Below the pieces are notes generated by a model that ran no database searches, was not told the DNA's origin, and was given only the letters and a program-made list of their open reading frames with translations. From positions 40,417,155-40,481,154 of the forward strand of contig NC_085137.1 of assembly GCF_035046485.1 (NCBI RefSeq): a stretch of DNA of 64,000 nucleotides. The letters are read 5' to 3'. The position numbers and the translations under genes were made by a program. Below, one piece after another: positions 18,380-30,826 of the stretch (position 1 is its first letter; each line of letters begins with the position of its first letter). The stretch comes from Aedes albopictus. Taxonomy: Eukaryota > Arthropoda > Insecta > Diptera > Culicidae.

Positions 18380-21205
18380 CTATTCCAGTATTGTTCGTGC
18401 TGAGTCAATCTGAAGCTTTATCCAACACTTGGATACCGGAATATGTAGCTGACTCAGGGCCAATGAAGTCATGTGATGCTCCAGTGCGAGCTAACTCATC
18501 AGCCAATTCATTTCCAGCGATGGAAGAATGGCCAGGTACCCATACAAGGTGAACAGCGTTTGCTGAATTCAGCTTCTCGATTTAAGTTCGACAAGCGATA
18601 ACTATCTTCGACCGCGAGTTGGCCGAAGCAAGTGCCTTAATATCAGCCTGGCTATCTGAACAGAAGTATATTACTTTGCCCATTACGTGCAGCTGAAGCG
18701 CTGATTGCACTCTGCACCGCAGATAAGAGCAAAGATTTCGGTCTGAAAAACGGTACAGTGTCTACCAAGTGAGTAAGACTGATGCAGCCTTAGCTCACGA
18801 GAATAAACACCAGCATCTGCGCGACCTTCGAGAAGGGAGCCATCTTTGTAACATACGATGCCGTCTGAAATACTTCTCTCCAGATAACCAGATGTCCACT
18901 CTTCCCGGGAAGGTTATTTCGTGGAAAATGTCTTATATGGAAAATTACAAGCAATTGTAAGATCACTTGGAGCAAGAACAACATTGTCCCAATTCACCAA
19001 AAGTGGAAACAATGAGCTGTGTGTTGAACTGCGGTTCACAGGAGTTTCCTCTAGTAAACCGAGTACCCATAGGCGGTAAGTGCAAGAAAGTGCTTCTTGT
19101 TTGAGGTGAATGTGTAGTGGGGCAACGTCAAAGAGAACTTCGAGCGCTGCCGTGGGAGTTGAAGAGAACGCTCCAGATATCGCCATAAAGCACATCCTTT
19201 GGAGATGGCATAATTTTGATTGGACCGTTCTCACTTCGCCCTTTTACCACTACACAAGACATCCATAGGCCAATATTGGCCGAACAACAGTTGTGTAAAT
19301 CCATTTGATATACTTGGGTTTTAGATCCCAAGTTGTACCAAAGATTCGACGGCATTGCCCGAAGGCCATACAAGCTTTCTTGATTCTGAACTCAACATGA
19401 GGTGTCCAGGAAAGCTTGGAATCAAGAATAACTCCAACGTACTGAACAGGTAAGTCACATTGATTTCAGAATCAAAGAGACGTAAAGGTCGAACACCATT
19501 ACGGTTTTTGCTTTTCCATGAAAAGAACAATAGATGTTTTACTCGGATTTACCGAAAGGCCATATTGGCGACACCAACCCTCAATTACTTGAAGAGTGTT
19601 TTGCATCAGGTCGAAAAGGGTGCTGATACTGCTGATGCACATACCGACTAACAATGTTAGGTAGTCGTCGGCAAAACCATAAGTAGGAAAACCGCTATTA
19701 TTGAGTTGCCTCAATAGCGTAGGTATCTGCTACGAGATTCCACAAAAGTGGTGATAAGACTCCCCCTTGGGGGCATCCACGCAATGTCGAGAAGAGATGT
19801 CGGTTTTTGAGCTTTTGGTGAATCCAAATGGAAATCATTGGAGATATACCATGACCCCGTGCGGCTCCCAATATGGCATCGAAAGACACATTCTCGTTAT
19901 CTAAGAAAACACCCAAGCAGGATTGCTTTTGAGTGAATGCCTTCTCGATATCGTAAACAACTTTGTGTAAAAGAGTCACAAAGGACTTTCCAGATTGGTA
20001 AGCATGTTGGTTCACATGAAGAGGCACATTTGCCAGATGAACATCACGGATGTAATGATCGACAATGCGTTCTAAGCATTTCAGAAGAAAAGAGGTGAAA
20101 CTGATAGGTCTGAATCTCTTTGCTTCTTTATACGTCGCACGACCCACTTTCGGAATAAACTTTACAGTAATATCCCGCCAGGATTTGGGAATATACCCTG
20201 TAGCAAAACTGCAAGCAAGTAGTTTTTTTTTTTTCAAAACATGTTTGAAATAATCAAATCCCTTCTGAAGCAAAATAGGATAAATCCCATCTACCCCAGC
20301 CGGATCGTTCAGCAGACCGAAAAGCTTTCTGGTAGGCCCAGGGAGCCGACCTGAAAGCCTCCGATCCAGCCGAACGTCGTCTGTTCCAACTCTTTCTACA
20401 TTGTTTCCTGAGCTTCGCCAGGTCAGAGTTCCACCAAGGGATTCCTCTTGTGGTCTTCACAGACCACAGAGGGCAAGCTTCTTCAAAAGCTTCCATGATG
20501 AAGGCCGTTGTAGTATCAACGGCATCATCTAAACCACTTGGAGTGTCAATTGATGGTGAGTATCCATGAAATTTGGTTGCAACCAAATCGGCAAAGAGAT
20601 CTCAGTTGGCTGAAACGCAAAGTTTGCGAAGTAACATTCACATGCTCAAACAAGATGTAGCAATGGTCAGATAAAGATTCTTCACCTGACACATGCCAAT
20701 TGATCAGCTCGTGACAAATTCTGCTAGAGCAAAGCGTTATGTCTAACACTTCCACTCCGGCAGATACCATGAAGGTTAGGCGGTTGCCTATGTTAAGTAA
20801 TGCAAGATCTGTACTACTTAAGTATTCCTTCAAACTGGAGCCTCTCAAATTGATGTCTGAGCTGCCGCAGACTATATGGTGAGCATTAGCATCACTACCA
20901 ACAATTAGCGGACGGACTTTTGAAGTGCAGTATGCAATGACTTGCTTGGAAGCATCCGTAGGGGATGGTTCATCATGCGGTAAATAAACCGAACAATAAA
21001 CGTATTTCCTGTTGAGGTTTACAACAGCTACATCGATTGTGATAGCACATATATCTCTAGTAGTTAGTTCAGAGATGAGTGTAGCAACGTTGCGTTGTTG
21101 ACAAGCACACATGCTCGAGGCATGACACGTGAGTTTGCCATTTTATTTCTACTGAAAGTAGCAAACACCGGATTCACAAGGTTTCCTAGATAGAAATTTC
21201 CCTTG
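18380..21205 (-). pseudogene. Decayed LOA/Lian-like non-LTR retrotransposon, minus strand
   Basis: Pieces of one LINE ORF2 lie in order on the minus strand but in different frames. Endonuclease, about 21200-20560: VNPVFATFSRN near the start, then YLPHDEPSP, VGSDANAHH and SDHCYILF. Linker, about 20586-20270: GIPWWNSDLAKLRKQCRKSW. Reverse transcriptase, about 20270-19500: RPISFTSFLLKCLERIVD, a damaged motif A (VFLDNENVSFDA), GCPQGGVLSPLLWNL, then after a frameshift near 19700 GFADDYLTLL. C-terminal thumb, about 19230-18920: AALEVLFDVAPLHIHLKQEA. RNase H, about 18760-18460: CSDSQAD and VWVPGHSSIAGNELADELAR. Frameshifts and stops throughout make it inactive. RNase H and the style of these motifs favour the LOA clade (R1 is possible). 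The 5' part is missing. Confidence 0.85.
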
Positions 21206-21340
21206 ACTCGACTCGAGTCAAGTACAAGACACTAAAGACGACCTTGCAGTTGAGGTCAAAACACATATTTGTCAAAGGATGCAAATTCCTAGTGGAATTC
21301 AAAGGAACAGTACTTAACACGATTTTCTTTTTACTTATTA
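21206..21340. repeat. Half of a palindromic repeat abutting the decayed LINE
   Basis: The centre cttgactcgactcgagtcaag (about 21202-21222) is self-complementary, but only one long arm (gtacaagacactaaagacga, then cagttgaggtcaaaacacat) remains. The other arm has been replaced by the LINE remnant. I recall similar palindromic sequence being widespread in Aedes DNA. This is recollection, not a search. Confidence 0.4.
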
Positions 21341-24300
21341 TTCGGTAGTCAAACAATAACCATTAACGAAATACTTTTCATGAGCAGGAATAGATATAAT
21401 GAAAATTGTTTGTTTGAACATGCCATGACGTGGGCTCAGTCGATCAATGTTTCCCCGCTGATCAAAGATACCCCGTTTTATGGTGGTAACAGTTGTCCAA
21501 CTAAACAATCTTTTGTGTTTCTCTTCAACGGTTAAAATCAACCTCAAACTCATCTTCAATAGAATTAGGGAATACAATTTCTCTTCTGTATACCTGGCCA
21601 AAATTTAAAAAAAAAAAAAAACATACCATATGGAATCTGTTCTCTCATAACCAGCATGCGCCCGTTACACCCAAAACGAACGACCTTGACCGGAACCACG
21701 CCAATGACGACAACACGACATCAACTGTCGTCGCCGCCGCCATCGGCCAAACACAACTTCCGAAATAGTCTTACTCCAACCATGACCGAGGTTAGGCAGC
21801 CGTACATAACCTACGTGTGTTTATTATTACCAGCAGGATGAGCACTACTGGCAGTATGTACCATGGGCTATTATGGGTAAACGATAACGGTAACAAGAAA
21901 ACCAATAAATTGACAGACACCGAAGACGGAGACGGCAAAACAATGCAAACCGAAAATACGCAAACCACCCGCACTAATTTTACTTTCATTCACATATGTT
22001 TCTCCACCATACCGCACCGGTCGGAGAGAATGAAGACACTCCATGAATTAGTGTCTTATTTGGCTGAGCACACTTGAATTTGTTAGCTCATGAGTGCGTG
22101 TCTATTCAAGCGCAAATATCCCTCGTCGACGTCGCGACGCGGCGCTTAGACTCTTGGATGGTGTGAGTACGTAGCACACGCGCATCCAAACACCCACATC
22201 TATTTGTGGTCACTCTCTGGCGGCCAGAACTAGCACCACCCAGCGGAAAAAATATATTTCCACCTACCTACTACTTGAACTTGATACAGTTCATTCAACC
22301 GTGGGTGGTTTGGCGGTTCCGGGAATCCAGACGAGGACCACCACCCACAACCACAGGATACTTTATGTGCTGCAAGGATTCAGCCCCGACCACCACTCGG
22401 GTGTTTCGCCAATAGTGTCGCACGCGCACGTGGTCAAACAGCAATAATGTTTGAATCGTGGCAATCGACGGCCGGCCGGCGGCGTAGTCGCGATAGCGTG
22501 TTACCACGACGGTCGACTGCGACGCCTAGCCGTTGTTTGTTTGAGCAGCAGCAGCGAGATGAAAGCGTGGGGCGAGATAAGCGCCTGAATGTAGACCTAG
22601 TCTCGCCTGATCAGGGCCAGCAGTGAATCGTGCGATAGAATAGCATCAATTAGTTGCGGGAACTGACAGCACTTTGGTACGATGTTTTTGCCAGCATTTA
22701 AGACATGAATTGATATGGATAGTGATTCAGAATACGATAGAATTCACATCATACCGTAATCTGGACGGTAGCAGATCAGCGGAGTAAAGTTGGTCACCAT
22801 ACAATTCTGTTTCAAATGTTGACGTAATTAAATTGTTTCGGTTTCTCATGATATGTAGTTTTCTTAGGAATATGATGATCTTTAAAATCTTTGAAAAAGT
22901 ATTTTCTTCGCCTTGCCGTCTAAGGTTACAAAGAACATCGAAAGTTCAACCGAAACGCTTGTTTTCGAATCATCCAGCGATGCACGAATCAGTCTGATCA
23001 GTTTCGTCGGAATCCCATGTTATCATATCGTGGGTCTCCTCAGTAAAACTATATCGTTGGTGGCACATGCACTGTACAGGACCTTGTAGAATAAAATAAT
23101 TGAAAAATGACAATCTCCTACCGTGAATCGAGCCTAATGCCGTTTTTCTTTTTGAACCTGGGTTGGAACTGGATTGCCTGAAGGTAATGGAAGACGCAAC
23201 TGCCCCATGAGTAAAGCACATTGCCTGCCCCCTCCCAATACCTGCTTTCAGCTTAGCGTTACATGGACACTCCCGTTGTTATTAATCCAAGTCTAGGAAA
23301 GTCTAGGGATTTTTTATTTCAACGAATTTCTTGAAAAACGTCCTAGCCCCTCTGTAGCGAACTGATTACTCGTCACAACCTGTTGATTGAAAGTCGTCCT
23401 TATAATTATTCAACTCAATCTGCGTCGCTTTAAACGACCAATTCGCCATCCCGGTAAACAACAATCGAGGAACAATATAGTAAAATATTCCATGACGGTC
23501 AACACGGAATAGCATGTGATTTTAATTGTTCGCCAATTTTGCACACTGTAAATAATGTCATCCTAATTAAATGACAAAATTGATTTCGTAGATATGGTGC
23601 CCACCGCGTAGTGTCTGGACAATTGGGTGCGCGTGCCAATGATCAGCAGAAGTAATGAATTTGTTTGATGAGGCACAATCATGAGCGGTCGCCATGTTAT
23701 CGGCAGTATCTCTTCTGTCAGAGCAGAACTAATGAGGCATTCCTTCCGTACATCACTTCAGTTCCACTTCCAGTCATACCACTCTTTGATATGGGTAGGT
23801 AGTGCCTTGCCAATACACATTACGCATCCAATAACTGAATAATGTGCGTTTGGCACTTTATGTACACTTGTCAAAATAGAAGCTATCACCCGTAACGTGG
23901 GTAGATCACCTTATAATGGTGCGTTACGGCGTAAGATCTACCATAACAAATTTTGATCTTGTAATTTTTTTTGCTTTGCTTATGTAAATTGAATTTTTTT
24001 TTTCTCGGATCGCCAACTTTTTTTTATTTTTACTTTTTTTACGCGTTTCAAACATTTATTGTCATGTTCCGATGACCCTGGAGGGATCGGTTCTGCTTGG
24101 GCCTCTCACTGAGCAGAAACATAATTATTTAAACAATAAATAGAAAAAAATCTCTTTTGATTTCCGGCTTTCAAAAGATTAAATTTTAACCAAGTAAACA
24201 ACCAATGCCGTGGGTCCATCGCCAGTTTTTCAGGCGAATCCTTGACCTACATAATACATCTCCCAACCACCCACTCCGTAGTACTTATGGGAGTGTCACT

Positions 24301-25095
24301 GAGTCGGAGGCCTCTTAAATAAGTGCTACATCAACATTTCCTTCCCCTATCCCAAGTTACGGTAAAGATGGGCGTGGCCGGGAATAATGACATTTGTGCT
24401 TTTGGTATTCTTGCATAAGATTGGAGCAAAGTTAACTCCCCTTCATTGTTCCGAAAAGCAATCCGAGCAAGATTAGCAAAAGGTACATAAATGTTGTTAG
24501 TGTCCAATCTACGAAGTATACCGTAACTACGCTAACGCTTGTCAAAATAGAAGCTATCGCTTTCGACTACATAAGTGACCCGATTTTGTCAGCCCCTTTC
24601 CGGGACACATTTTTTGCTCTCCTAAAAAAATAGATTTTCATACTTTTTATCCTTCTATGTTCTGCCTTTCAGCAGTAGTTTGATGATGATCTTAAATGAA
24701 TTGGTCACTATTCAACCGTTAGATAATGAGAGCAAAAAAATCGTCACAAAATGGGGCTTACAAAATACTAAAATTATTTAGTCCTTGTGATTGGAAGTCA
24801 CATATACAATTATATACTACGGTACAAAGTGCTCCACCGAAATGGATACGATTGCTTGTGCGTGACAATTGTTTGACAGATTTTCCATAGAAAAACTGTC
24901 GAAAAACGGAAACCTCGACGGAATGGATGCTATGTGTTGAAGGTTTAACTCTACACATACAAATAAATAAATTCTACTGGAAGCTTGACTGTATCTTTTC
25001 AACTATCATTAAAATCATCATGAGAGTTAAAATAAATAAATAACACAGCATAATGCCTGTACTTGAAAAAATTGCACCACAGAAAATAGTGCATA
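21341..25095. other. Repeat-poor non-coding region with a GC-rich island at about 21660-22660
   Basis: No gene is supported. The island has clustered CpG (cgtcgacgtcgcgacgcggc, about 22123-22142) and short open frames without domains. A phrase ttgtcaaaatagaagctatc is repeated at 23870 and 24539, suggesting an unrecognised repeat. About 24230-24400 resembles a retroposon 3' region (ttccttcccctatcccaag). An A-run (21607-21622) is present. Confidence 0.4.
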
Positions 25096-25533
25096 ACTTT
25101 TGATTGCGTCTGAGATTTCTCCGCCGATACTTTATGATTCCTCTTGGCATAATTCCATGGATTCCTTTTAGGGATTAATCCAATAATTCCTCCAAGAATT
25201 CTTGCAACTTCTACACTTCGAACTTCTATAGTAATATATGCTGAAATGCTTTTTAAAAACCTTGAGAAATTGTTCTAAAAAGTATTTCACGAATTCCATC
25301 AATGGTAAAAGTCCTCCAAGATTGTTTTCCGAGAATTCTACAGGATATTTTTTCAAGAATGCCTCCGAGAATTCATTCAATGGTTCTTCCAGGAATTCTC
25401 CACAGATTCTATATAATTTGTTCGGAAATGCTTCCACGGATTTCTCCAGAAATTAATTACTATGACGACTCTCCCAGGAATTCTTTCATATATACTTTCA
25501 AGAACTTATCGTAAGATTCCTTCGGCATTATTA
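25096..25533 (-). repeat. 12-bp degenerate repeat array, TTCCTCC orientation
   Basis: Units such as ggattcctcttggc, aattcctccaagaattc and ttcttccaggaattctcc. Its right edge supplies the 8-bp target duplication of the fold-back element that follows, showing that the array was there first. Confidence 0.65.
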
Positions 25534-25541
25534 GAAGTATT

Positions 25542-25943
25542 CAAGGATGTTTTCGATCATCTGGCAATCATTTGCTCATTTGTCTATATCTCAGTTCAGA
25601 AGCCTAATATTGAAATGTGATATTCGACAAACTTGTATATTATTGTTTTTCCTACAATTATCACCAAGGACGCCATATTCTAACTCTTATATTTACGGCG
25701 TAAAACTGTTAGTACCACCTACTCATACTACACGATCGAATTTTTCGATCGTTTAGTATGAGTAGGTGTTACTAGCGCTCTCACGCCGTATATATGAAAG
25801 TTAGGATATGGCGTCCTTGGTGATAATTGTAGGAAAAACACTAATCTACAAGTTTGCCCAACACCTCATTTCAATATTATACTTCTGAACTTAGCTATGG
25901 ATGAGTGAGTCAAATGATTGCCAGGTGATCGAAAACATCCTTG
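25542..25943. mobile_element. 402-bp fold-back element with 8-bp TSD (hAT-type MITE)
   Basis: Termini CAAGGATGTTTTCGATCA and its complement. The arms match for nearly 190 bases each (shared: tggcaatcatttg, atcaccaaggacgcca, cctactcatact) and meet in a centre containing cgatcgaatttttcgatcg. The 8-bp direct repeat gaagtatt lies at 25534-25541 and 25944-25951. An 8-bp duplication with a CA(A/G)G-like end is the habit of hAT transposons, so this is probably a non-autonomous hAT derivative. No coding content. Confidence 0.85.
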
Positions 25944-25951
25944 GAAGTATT

Positions 25952-27470
25952 TTATCTGGCATTATTCGCTTGCTGAACACAGCATCAGCGATTCTTTCAC
26001 GACCTTCTCCAGATTTTCTTTAAATTTAGAATTGCTTCATATACATTTCAAAGAAATCCTGAAAAAAAATATAATGGATTCCTCCGGTAATTCTTGGAAG
26101 GCTTTTTTATTGCAGGGTTTCTCGAGAAATCCTATCCATATTTCTCCAGCACTTCCCCCAAGAATTACTCCAAACATTCTTCTAAGATTTCTTAGGAATT
26201 CTTCAAAAGACTGCTTCAGGATTTCTTCCAAGAATTTCTCCAGAAATTCTTCTAAGGATTCTTTCTGTAACTATACAACCTTCTAGATTTTTTTTTACCA
26301 ATGCTGTCGCAAACACGTTTGTTATGCTTGGTTCCATCGCCGGGGTCACATATTATTCCTTTGGCCAAATCAAAGGCACACTTTTTCATTCTTTCCAGGA
26401 ATCCTCAAGAAAATATCCAAATTTTCTTTTCAATACTTCTTCCAAGGATTTCTCTAGGTATGTTTCTTAGGATTTATTTGTCTAGGAATTCTCTTAAATA
26501 TTCCTTCAAGAGTTTTTTTTCATAAAAAATCTGCAGTAGTTCTTGTAATGTTTTTTCAGCAATTCTCTCAATTGAATGGTCGATAATCCTTTAAAGAGTT
26601 TATCCAAACATTCTCACAGGGACTCATCCGAAAATGCCCATGGTTTTTTTTTCAAGAACTTCTTGCAATTCTTCCGAAAATTCTCCGTAGAATTTCTACA
26701 GAAATTCTTCTAGGGGTTTTTCAAGAAATTTGGCGATCAAATATTCGTTAGTTCTTTCGAGAATTTGTTCAGGTATTCATTCAAAGATTACTCTGTAAAT
26801 TCTGCCAAAAACTTCTTCAAGAATCCACAAGAAATATTTTAGGCTTTCGTCCTTGAATTTTTCAAAGAACTTTAAAGATTTTTTCCAGAATTCCAGTCAA
26901 TTCTTCCAGGAAATCGTAATTGTAATTCATCCAAGAATTCGTAATGTAATTCATCCAAGAATTCGTCAAAAATCCATAAAATGATTCCTCCTGAAATATT
27001 TCCTCTCATTAGTCATGTAATTTTCCAAAGTTTTCTTTGAAAACTATTTTACAAACTCCTGCAAAAATTATAACAAAAACTTCTCCAAGTATTTTTCCCA
27101 GGTAAACTCCAAAAAACGAAATCCCTAAATATTTCTTCCACTGATCTCTACAGATATTCATCCAAAGATTTCCAAGAATTTCATTTTAGGATTTTCTTAG
27201 AAATTCTGTCACAGATACTTCTAGGCTAGCTTCTAGGCAACTTTCTGAAGATGGTTTCAGGAATTCTGGGAAAAATAGCTTCGGTAATTTTTCCAAAGAT
27301 TTCTTCAGGAATTCTTTCAAACATTTTTTCAGACATTCTTACAAAGATTCCTTTCGATATTTTTTTTCTAATACATCGTTGCGATTTCTTTTAGATATTT
27401 TTTTTTAACTCTCGCAAGGATTTCTCCAGAACTTCCTGTTGGGTTTTCTGCAAAAGTTACCAAAGAAATT
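25952..27470 (-). repeat. 12-bp degenerate repeat array, TTCCTCC orientation
   Basis: Continues 25096-25533 across the hAT-like element. A patch at about 26290-26390 is not repeat-like. Units are AT-shifted here (caagaatttctccagaaattctt). The array changes to the opposite orientation at about 27470-27485 (ttgtaaaaatttctagaagaaatcc). Confidence 0.7.
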
Positions 27471-27484
27471 CTTTGTAAAAATTT

Positions 27485-27945
27485 CTAGAAGAAATCCTTG
27501 AGGGTATCCTTTGCAAGAAATAGTGGAGAGTTTTAAGGGCAAATCCATGGACGAATTCATGTAATTATTTCAGCCATCTTGGAAGAAACTTCTAAAAGTT
27601 GTCCCGTAGAAATTTCCATGGGAGAACTCTTGAAGATACACTTGGATAAATTACTGAAGAAATCCTCATTACAGTTCTTGGAGAAATTCATGAAGGAATT
27701 CTTGATGGAATTTCATGAGTATTACTGCTAGACTTCCCAGATTAAAAAATCCTGCATTATGTTTTTGAGAATTTTTTGGAAAGGTTCTTGAAAAAGTTTC
27801 TCTTCCAGCTTGAAAGAATTTGAATTCCTAGAGGAAGTGCTTCTGGATGAAGTCTTGAGGAAGTTCTTTAAATTCTTTGAAGTCTTTCTGAAGAATTCAT
27901 TGGAAGATTATTGAGAGGAATCCTTAAAAATACCCGGATGAATCA
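27485..27945 (+). repeat. 12-bp degenerate repeat array, GGAGGAA orientation
   Basis: Units such as gaaatccttgagg and cttggagaaattcatgaagg. It is the opposite arm to 25096-27470 and is interrupted on its right by the TTAA-flanked MITE. Confidence 0.65.
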
Positions 27946-27950
27946 TTTAA

Positions 27951-28292
27951 GGCGAAACTGGAAGCATTTCTTCATTATTTTTGTTTTTGATTTTTCATAA
28001 AATAACGAAGCAATATTTTCAAAATCGGTTTTCGTGCACTTGTAGAGTATGGATCAAGGTATCTCCTGAATTTTTCCCAGGTGGAAAATGTTTTTCGTTT
28101 TTGCAAAAAACATTTTTTGTGACATTTTGTTTAAAAATGGTTTCTGCAAAAATTAAAAACATTTTCCATCTGAAAAAAAATCAGGAGATACCTTGATCCA
28201 TACTCTACATGTGCACGAAAACCGATTTTGAAAATATTGCTTCGTTATTTTATAAAAAATCAAAAACCAAAAAGTGAGGATCCAGTTTCGCC
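27951..28292. mobile_element. TTAA-flanked fold-back MITE, 342 bp
   Basis: Flanked by TTAA at 27947-27950 and 28293-28296. The ends read GGCGAAACTGGA and TCCAGTTTCGCC. The arms pair for about 150 bases (acgaagcaatattttcaaaa with its complement; tatggatcaaggtatctcct with its complement). TTAA targets are the signature of piggyBac-type transposases. No ORF of its own. Small open frames mirror one another because of the palindrome. Confidence 0.8.
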
Positions 28293-28297
28293 TTAAA

Positions 28298-29194
28298 GAA
28301 GTTCCGGAGAAATCATTGGAAGAAGTTGAAAAAACCTTCAATTTTTAAAAGAATTTCTGAAGGAGCCTTTTTAAGATTTCTTAGAGGAATCCTGAAAGAA
28401 CTCCCGGATGATTTCTTCAAAGAATTCCAGAAAAAAATGGCGAGAATCTCCTGGACATTCTTGGAATATTTCCTGGAGAAGTCTTGGAAGCATTCCAAAA
28501 GCATTTCTTCGTGGAAAAAATCTTTGGCACAATTCCCGGAGGAGTTCAACGGAAAATTTCTGGAGGGATTTTTTTGTTTCCTGTTGGGTGCATTTTCCAC
28601 TGCGATCAGTTTTTTTTTATTTAAGGGGATACTTAACCTTTCAGGACGCGCACCATCAAGCAGCTGAAACTGCACCACGCTCGCGCTGTATATGGCGAGC
28701 AAGGTTTTTCAGTAGTGTTGTACTTTTTACAACGGTGCGCGTCCTGAACGGTTGAGGTAATTTCAACAAAATTCTTGCACGAATTGGAGATATTGTAGAG
28801 GATATCCTTGAGTAATTTGTGGTGCAGTCCTTGGATATTAAATTATTGAAGAAATACTAAGATAAATCGTTAGAGGAATGAACGAATCCCTAAAAAATGT
28901 TGGAAAAACTTCTGAAACAATCTTCGAAGAAATTCCAACACCCCTGGAGAACATCAGTGAGGTCTTATTTTTGTAAAACGTCAGCACATCATCAAAATAA
29001 TTCGACTTGAAGAATTTCTGAAAAAAATCCTGGTGGAAATATTTTAAAACTATCCTTGAGTAATCCTTGGAAGCCTCCTAGATGATTGCATGGCAGAGTC
29101 CCTAAAGGTTTTCTAGGAAGAATTTCTGGAGTAGTCCTTAGAGATCTCCAAATAAATTTTCGGAGGAACTCCTAGAGAAATTTCTAAAAGAACT
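28298..29194 (+). repeat. 12-bp degenerate repeat array, GGAGGAA orientation, with a short TIR insert
   Basis: Continues 27485-27945. It is interrupted by a GC-rich TIR element at 28633-28756 and by non-repeat sequence just before it. Open frames here (28326-28667, minus 28313-28702) are repeat translations that run into the TIR element. Confidence 0.65.
28633..28756. mobile_element. Small GC-rich TIR element (TTCAGGACGCGCACC ends)
   Basis: ttcaggacgcgcacc at the left faces ggtgcgcgtcctgaa at the right, with slightly diverged extensions (ttaacct / ggttga). The centre carries acgctcgcgctgtatatggc. It contrasts in base composition with the AT-rich array around it. No clear target duplication. 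Confidence 0.6.
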
Positions 29195-29442
29195 GAAGGG
29201 CCCAGTGACCCAGTAATTTTGAGCTGAGCATATAAAAAAAATCTTCAGGTTTCATGCTGTCAGGAACTTTTTAAAGATTATTTTTACGATTATTAGAATA
29301 AATATAAGAAATCGGAGGAAATTGGGTCGATTTTGAAACTCCATACACTTTGTATGGGATGAATAATGGTTGTAAAACTTTAAACCTCATTTACTCAAAA
29401 GAGTGTTTTTGTCACTTACACCTCTTTGCTTCTAACCCCCTC
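29195..29442 (+). mobile_element. MITE family GAGGGGCCC, shortened copy
   Basis: Shares its interior and right end with 60258-60526 (ttttgagctgagcatat, ttgtatgggatgaa, tttaaacctcattt, gtcacttacacc). Its left end lacks about 25 bases, so the left terminal repeat gtgtaagtgac is lost. Same orientation as the other copy, 31 kb away. Confidence 0.7.
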
Positions 29443-29990
29443 AACTCGGAAAAAAGCTCGAGAAACTCTTACATAAATTTCTGGAAGAACTCTGGCATAA
29501 ATCCCTGTTGATACTGCTGGAAGAATTCTTGGCGAACTCCTGAGAAGCTTCTTGGAGAACCCCTAAAACAATTCCTAAGAAAAATTTTGGTAGACCTTCC
29601 GGAGGAATAACTATTTGAACTGCCGGAGGAACATCGGGAAGAATTTCTGGAGAAACTTCTGGAAGGGTTTTCGTTTTGAATACCTGGGAACGTTTCCCAG
29701 AGAAACTTCTGAAAGACATTCTAGAGCAAATCCTGTGAAAAATATTTTCAATAATTTTAGGACATTCCTGGAGGAACATCCTTTGAGATATTCCTATAGA
29801 AATTTCACCAAAATTACTTTTATGAAAGTTCCTTAGCGTAACTCTTGGAAGGATTACAAGTAAATACTCTAGGGAAATATATCCCTTGGAGAAATATGCC
29901 TATAGAAATTTCTAAAATTGTATTCATCAGCAAATGCAAAGAAATATTTCTGAGAGAATGTTCCAACAGCAGCTCTTGATAAATCTTAAG
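29443..29990 (+). repeat. 12-bp degenerate repeat array, GGAGGAA orientation
   Basis: Last part of the 27.5-30.0 kb arm (aacttctggaagggttttcg, gacattcctggaggaac). It fades by about 29990 into AT-rich single-copy-like sequence. Confidence 0.6.
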
Positions 29991-30826
29991 GAAAACTTGT
30001 GGGGCAGTACCGAAAAAATAGGGTAAAAGTACCCTTGTTCAGCCTATGTCCCTATCTTCATCCTGTTCCAAAAATAGACGATTTAAGCACCGATTGTTTC
30101 CTTTTTTGTTGTCATGAATGCTTGTTCACTCATAACAAAAAAAATACTAATCTAAACATATATCGCATTTTGGGTTTGTTTTCAATAGGACGAAAATTAG
30201 AGCACTTTGCTTAAGATGGTTTTCGGCCCCATGAATGCAAAAAAAAATCTTGCTAGAGTCGATGCATAAATTGAACTATCCGCGACGGTTGAAAAAAACT
30301 TCGGCAGCAAAATTTGACAAATTTTTGTTTGATTTTACTATTTTATGGGTTCTTCCGTTTTGAAAGCTTTCCAAACTAACCGAAACGTTGATAGTTTCAA
30401 TCATATTGCGTCGTTTGGACAAACTTTATTGAATTCAAAACAACCTGACACCTCAGTTTGAATCAAACAGTGAGTTTGTTTAAAATCCCCCGTTGCTCCA
30501 CTCCTCCACCATCACTCTATAAAACCCGTCCTTCCCTACCACTACCCTTGATCATTTGAAAATTCAAATTGTTGTTTCAAACTGGACTGATTTTTCTCCG
30601 TTTATACCAATATATTAAATCGTACAAATGATTTCAGTCTTGTTGTGCGCAAGTGACCCTTAAACGAATAAGTAAAAAAAAAAACCAATGATACTCCTGT
30701 CATGAATCATTCGGGACTAAAAAAATTGACTAAAAAATTGACTATTCATTGAAACTTAAGTTTCTTCTTATCCTGCATTTCGATTTGCCACGGACTACCA
30801 TAAATTTGATAAGCAAAATTTTAGCT
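29991..30826. other. AT-rich non-coding stretch
   Basis: No gene or element with visible ends. A small palindrome ggtaaaagtacc lies near 30022, and an open frame at 29999-30214 has no recognisable domain. Confidence 0.35.

Noticed and set aside
21206..21340. LTR or fragment of an LTR retrotransposon
   Set aside because: No TG...CA ends, primer-binding site or second copy; the visible structure is a palindrome.
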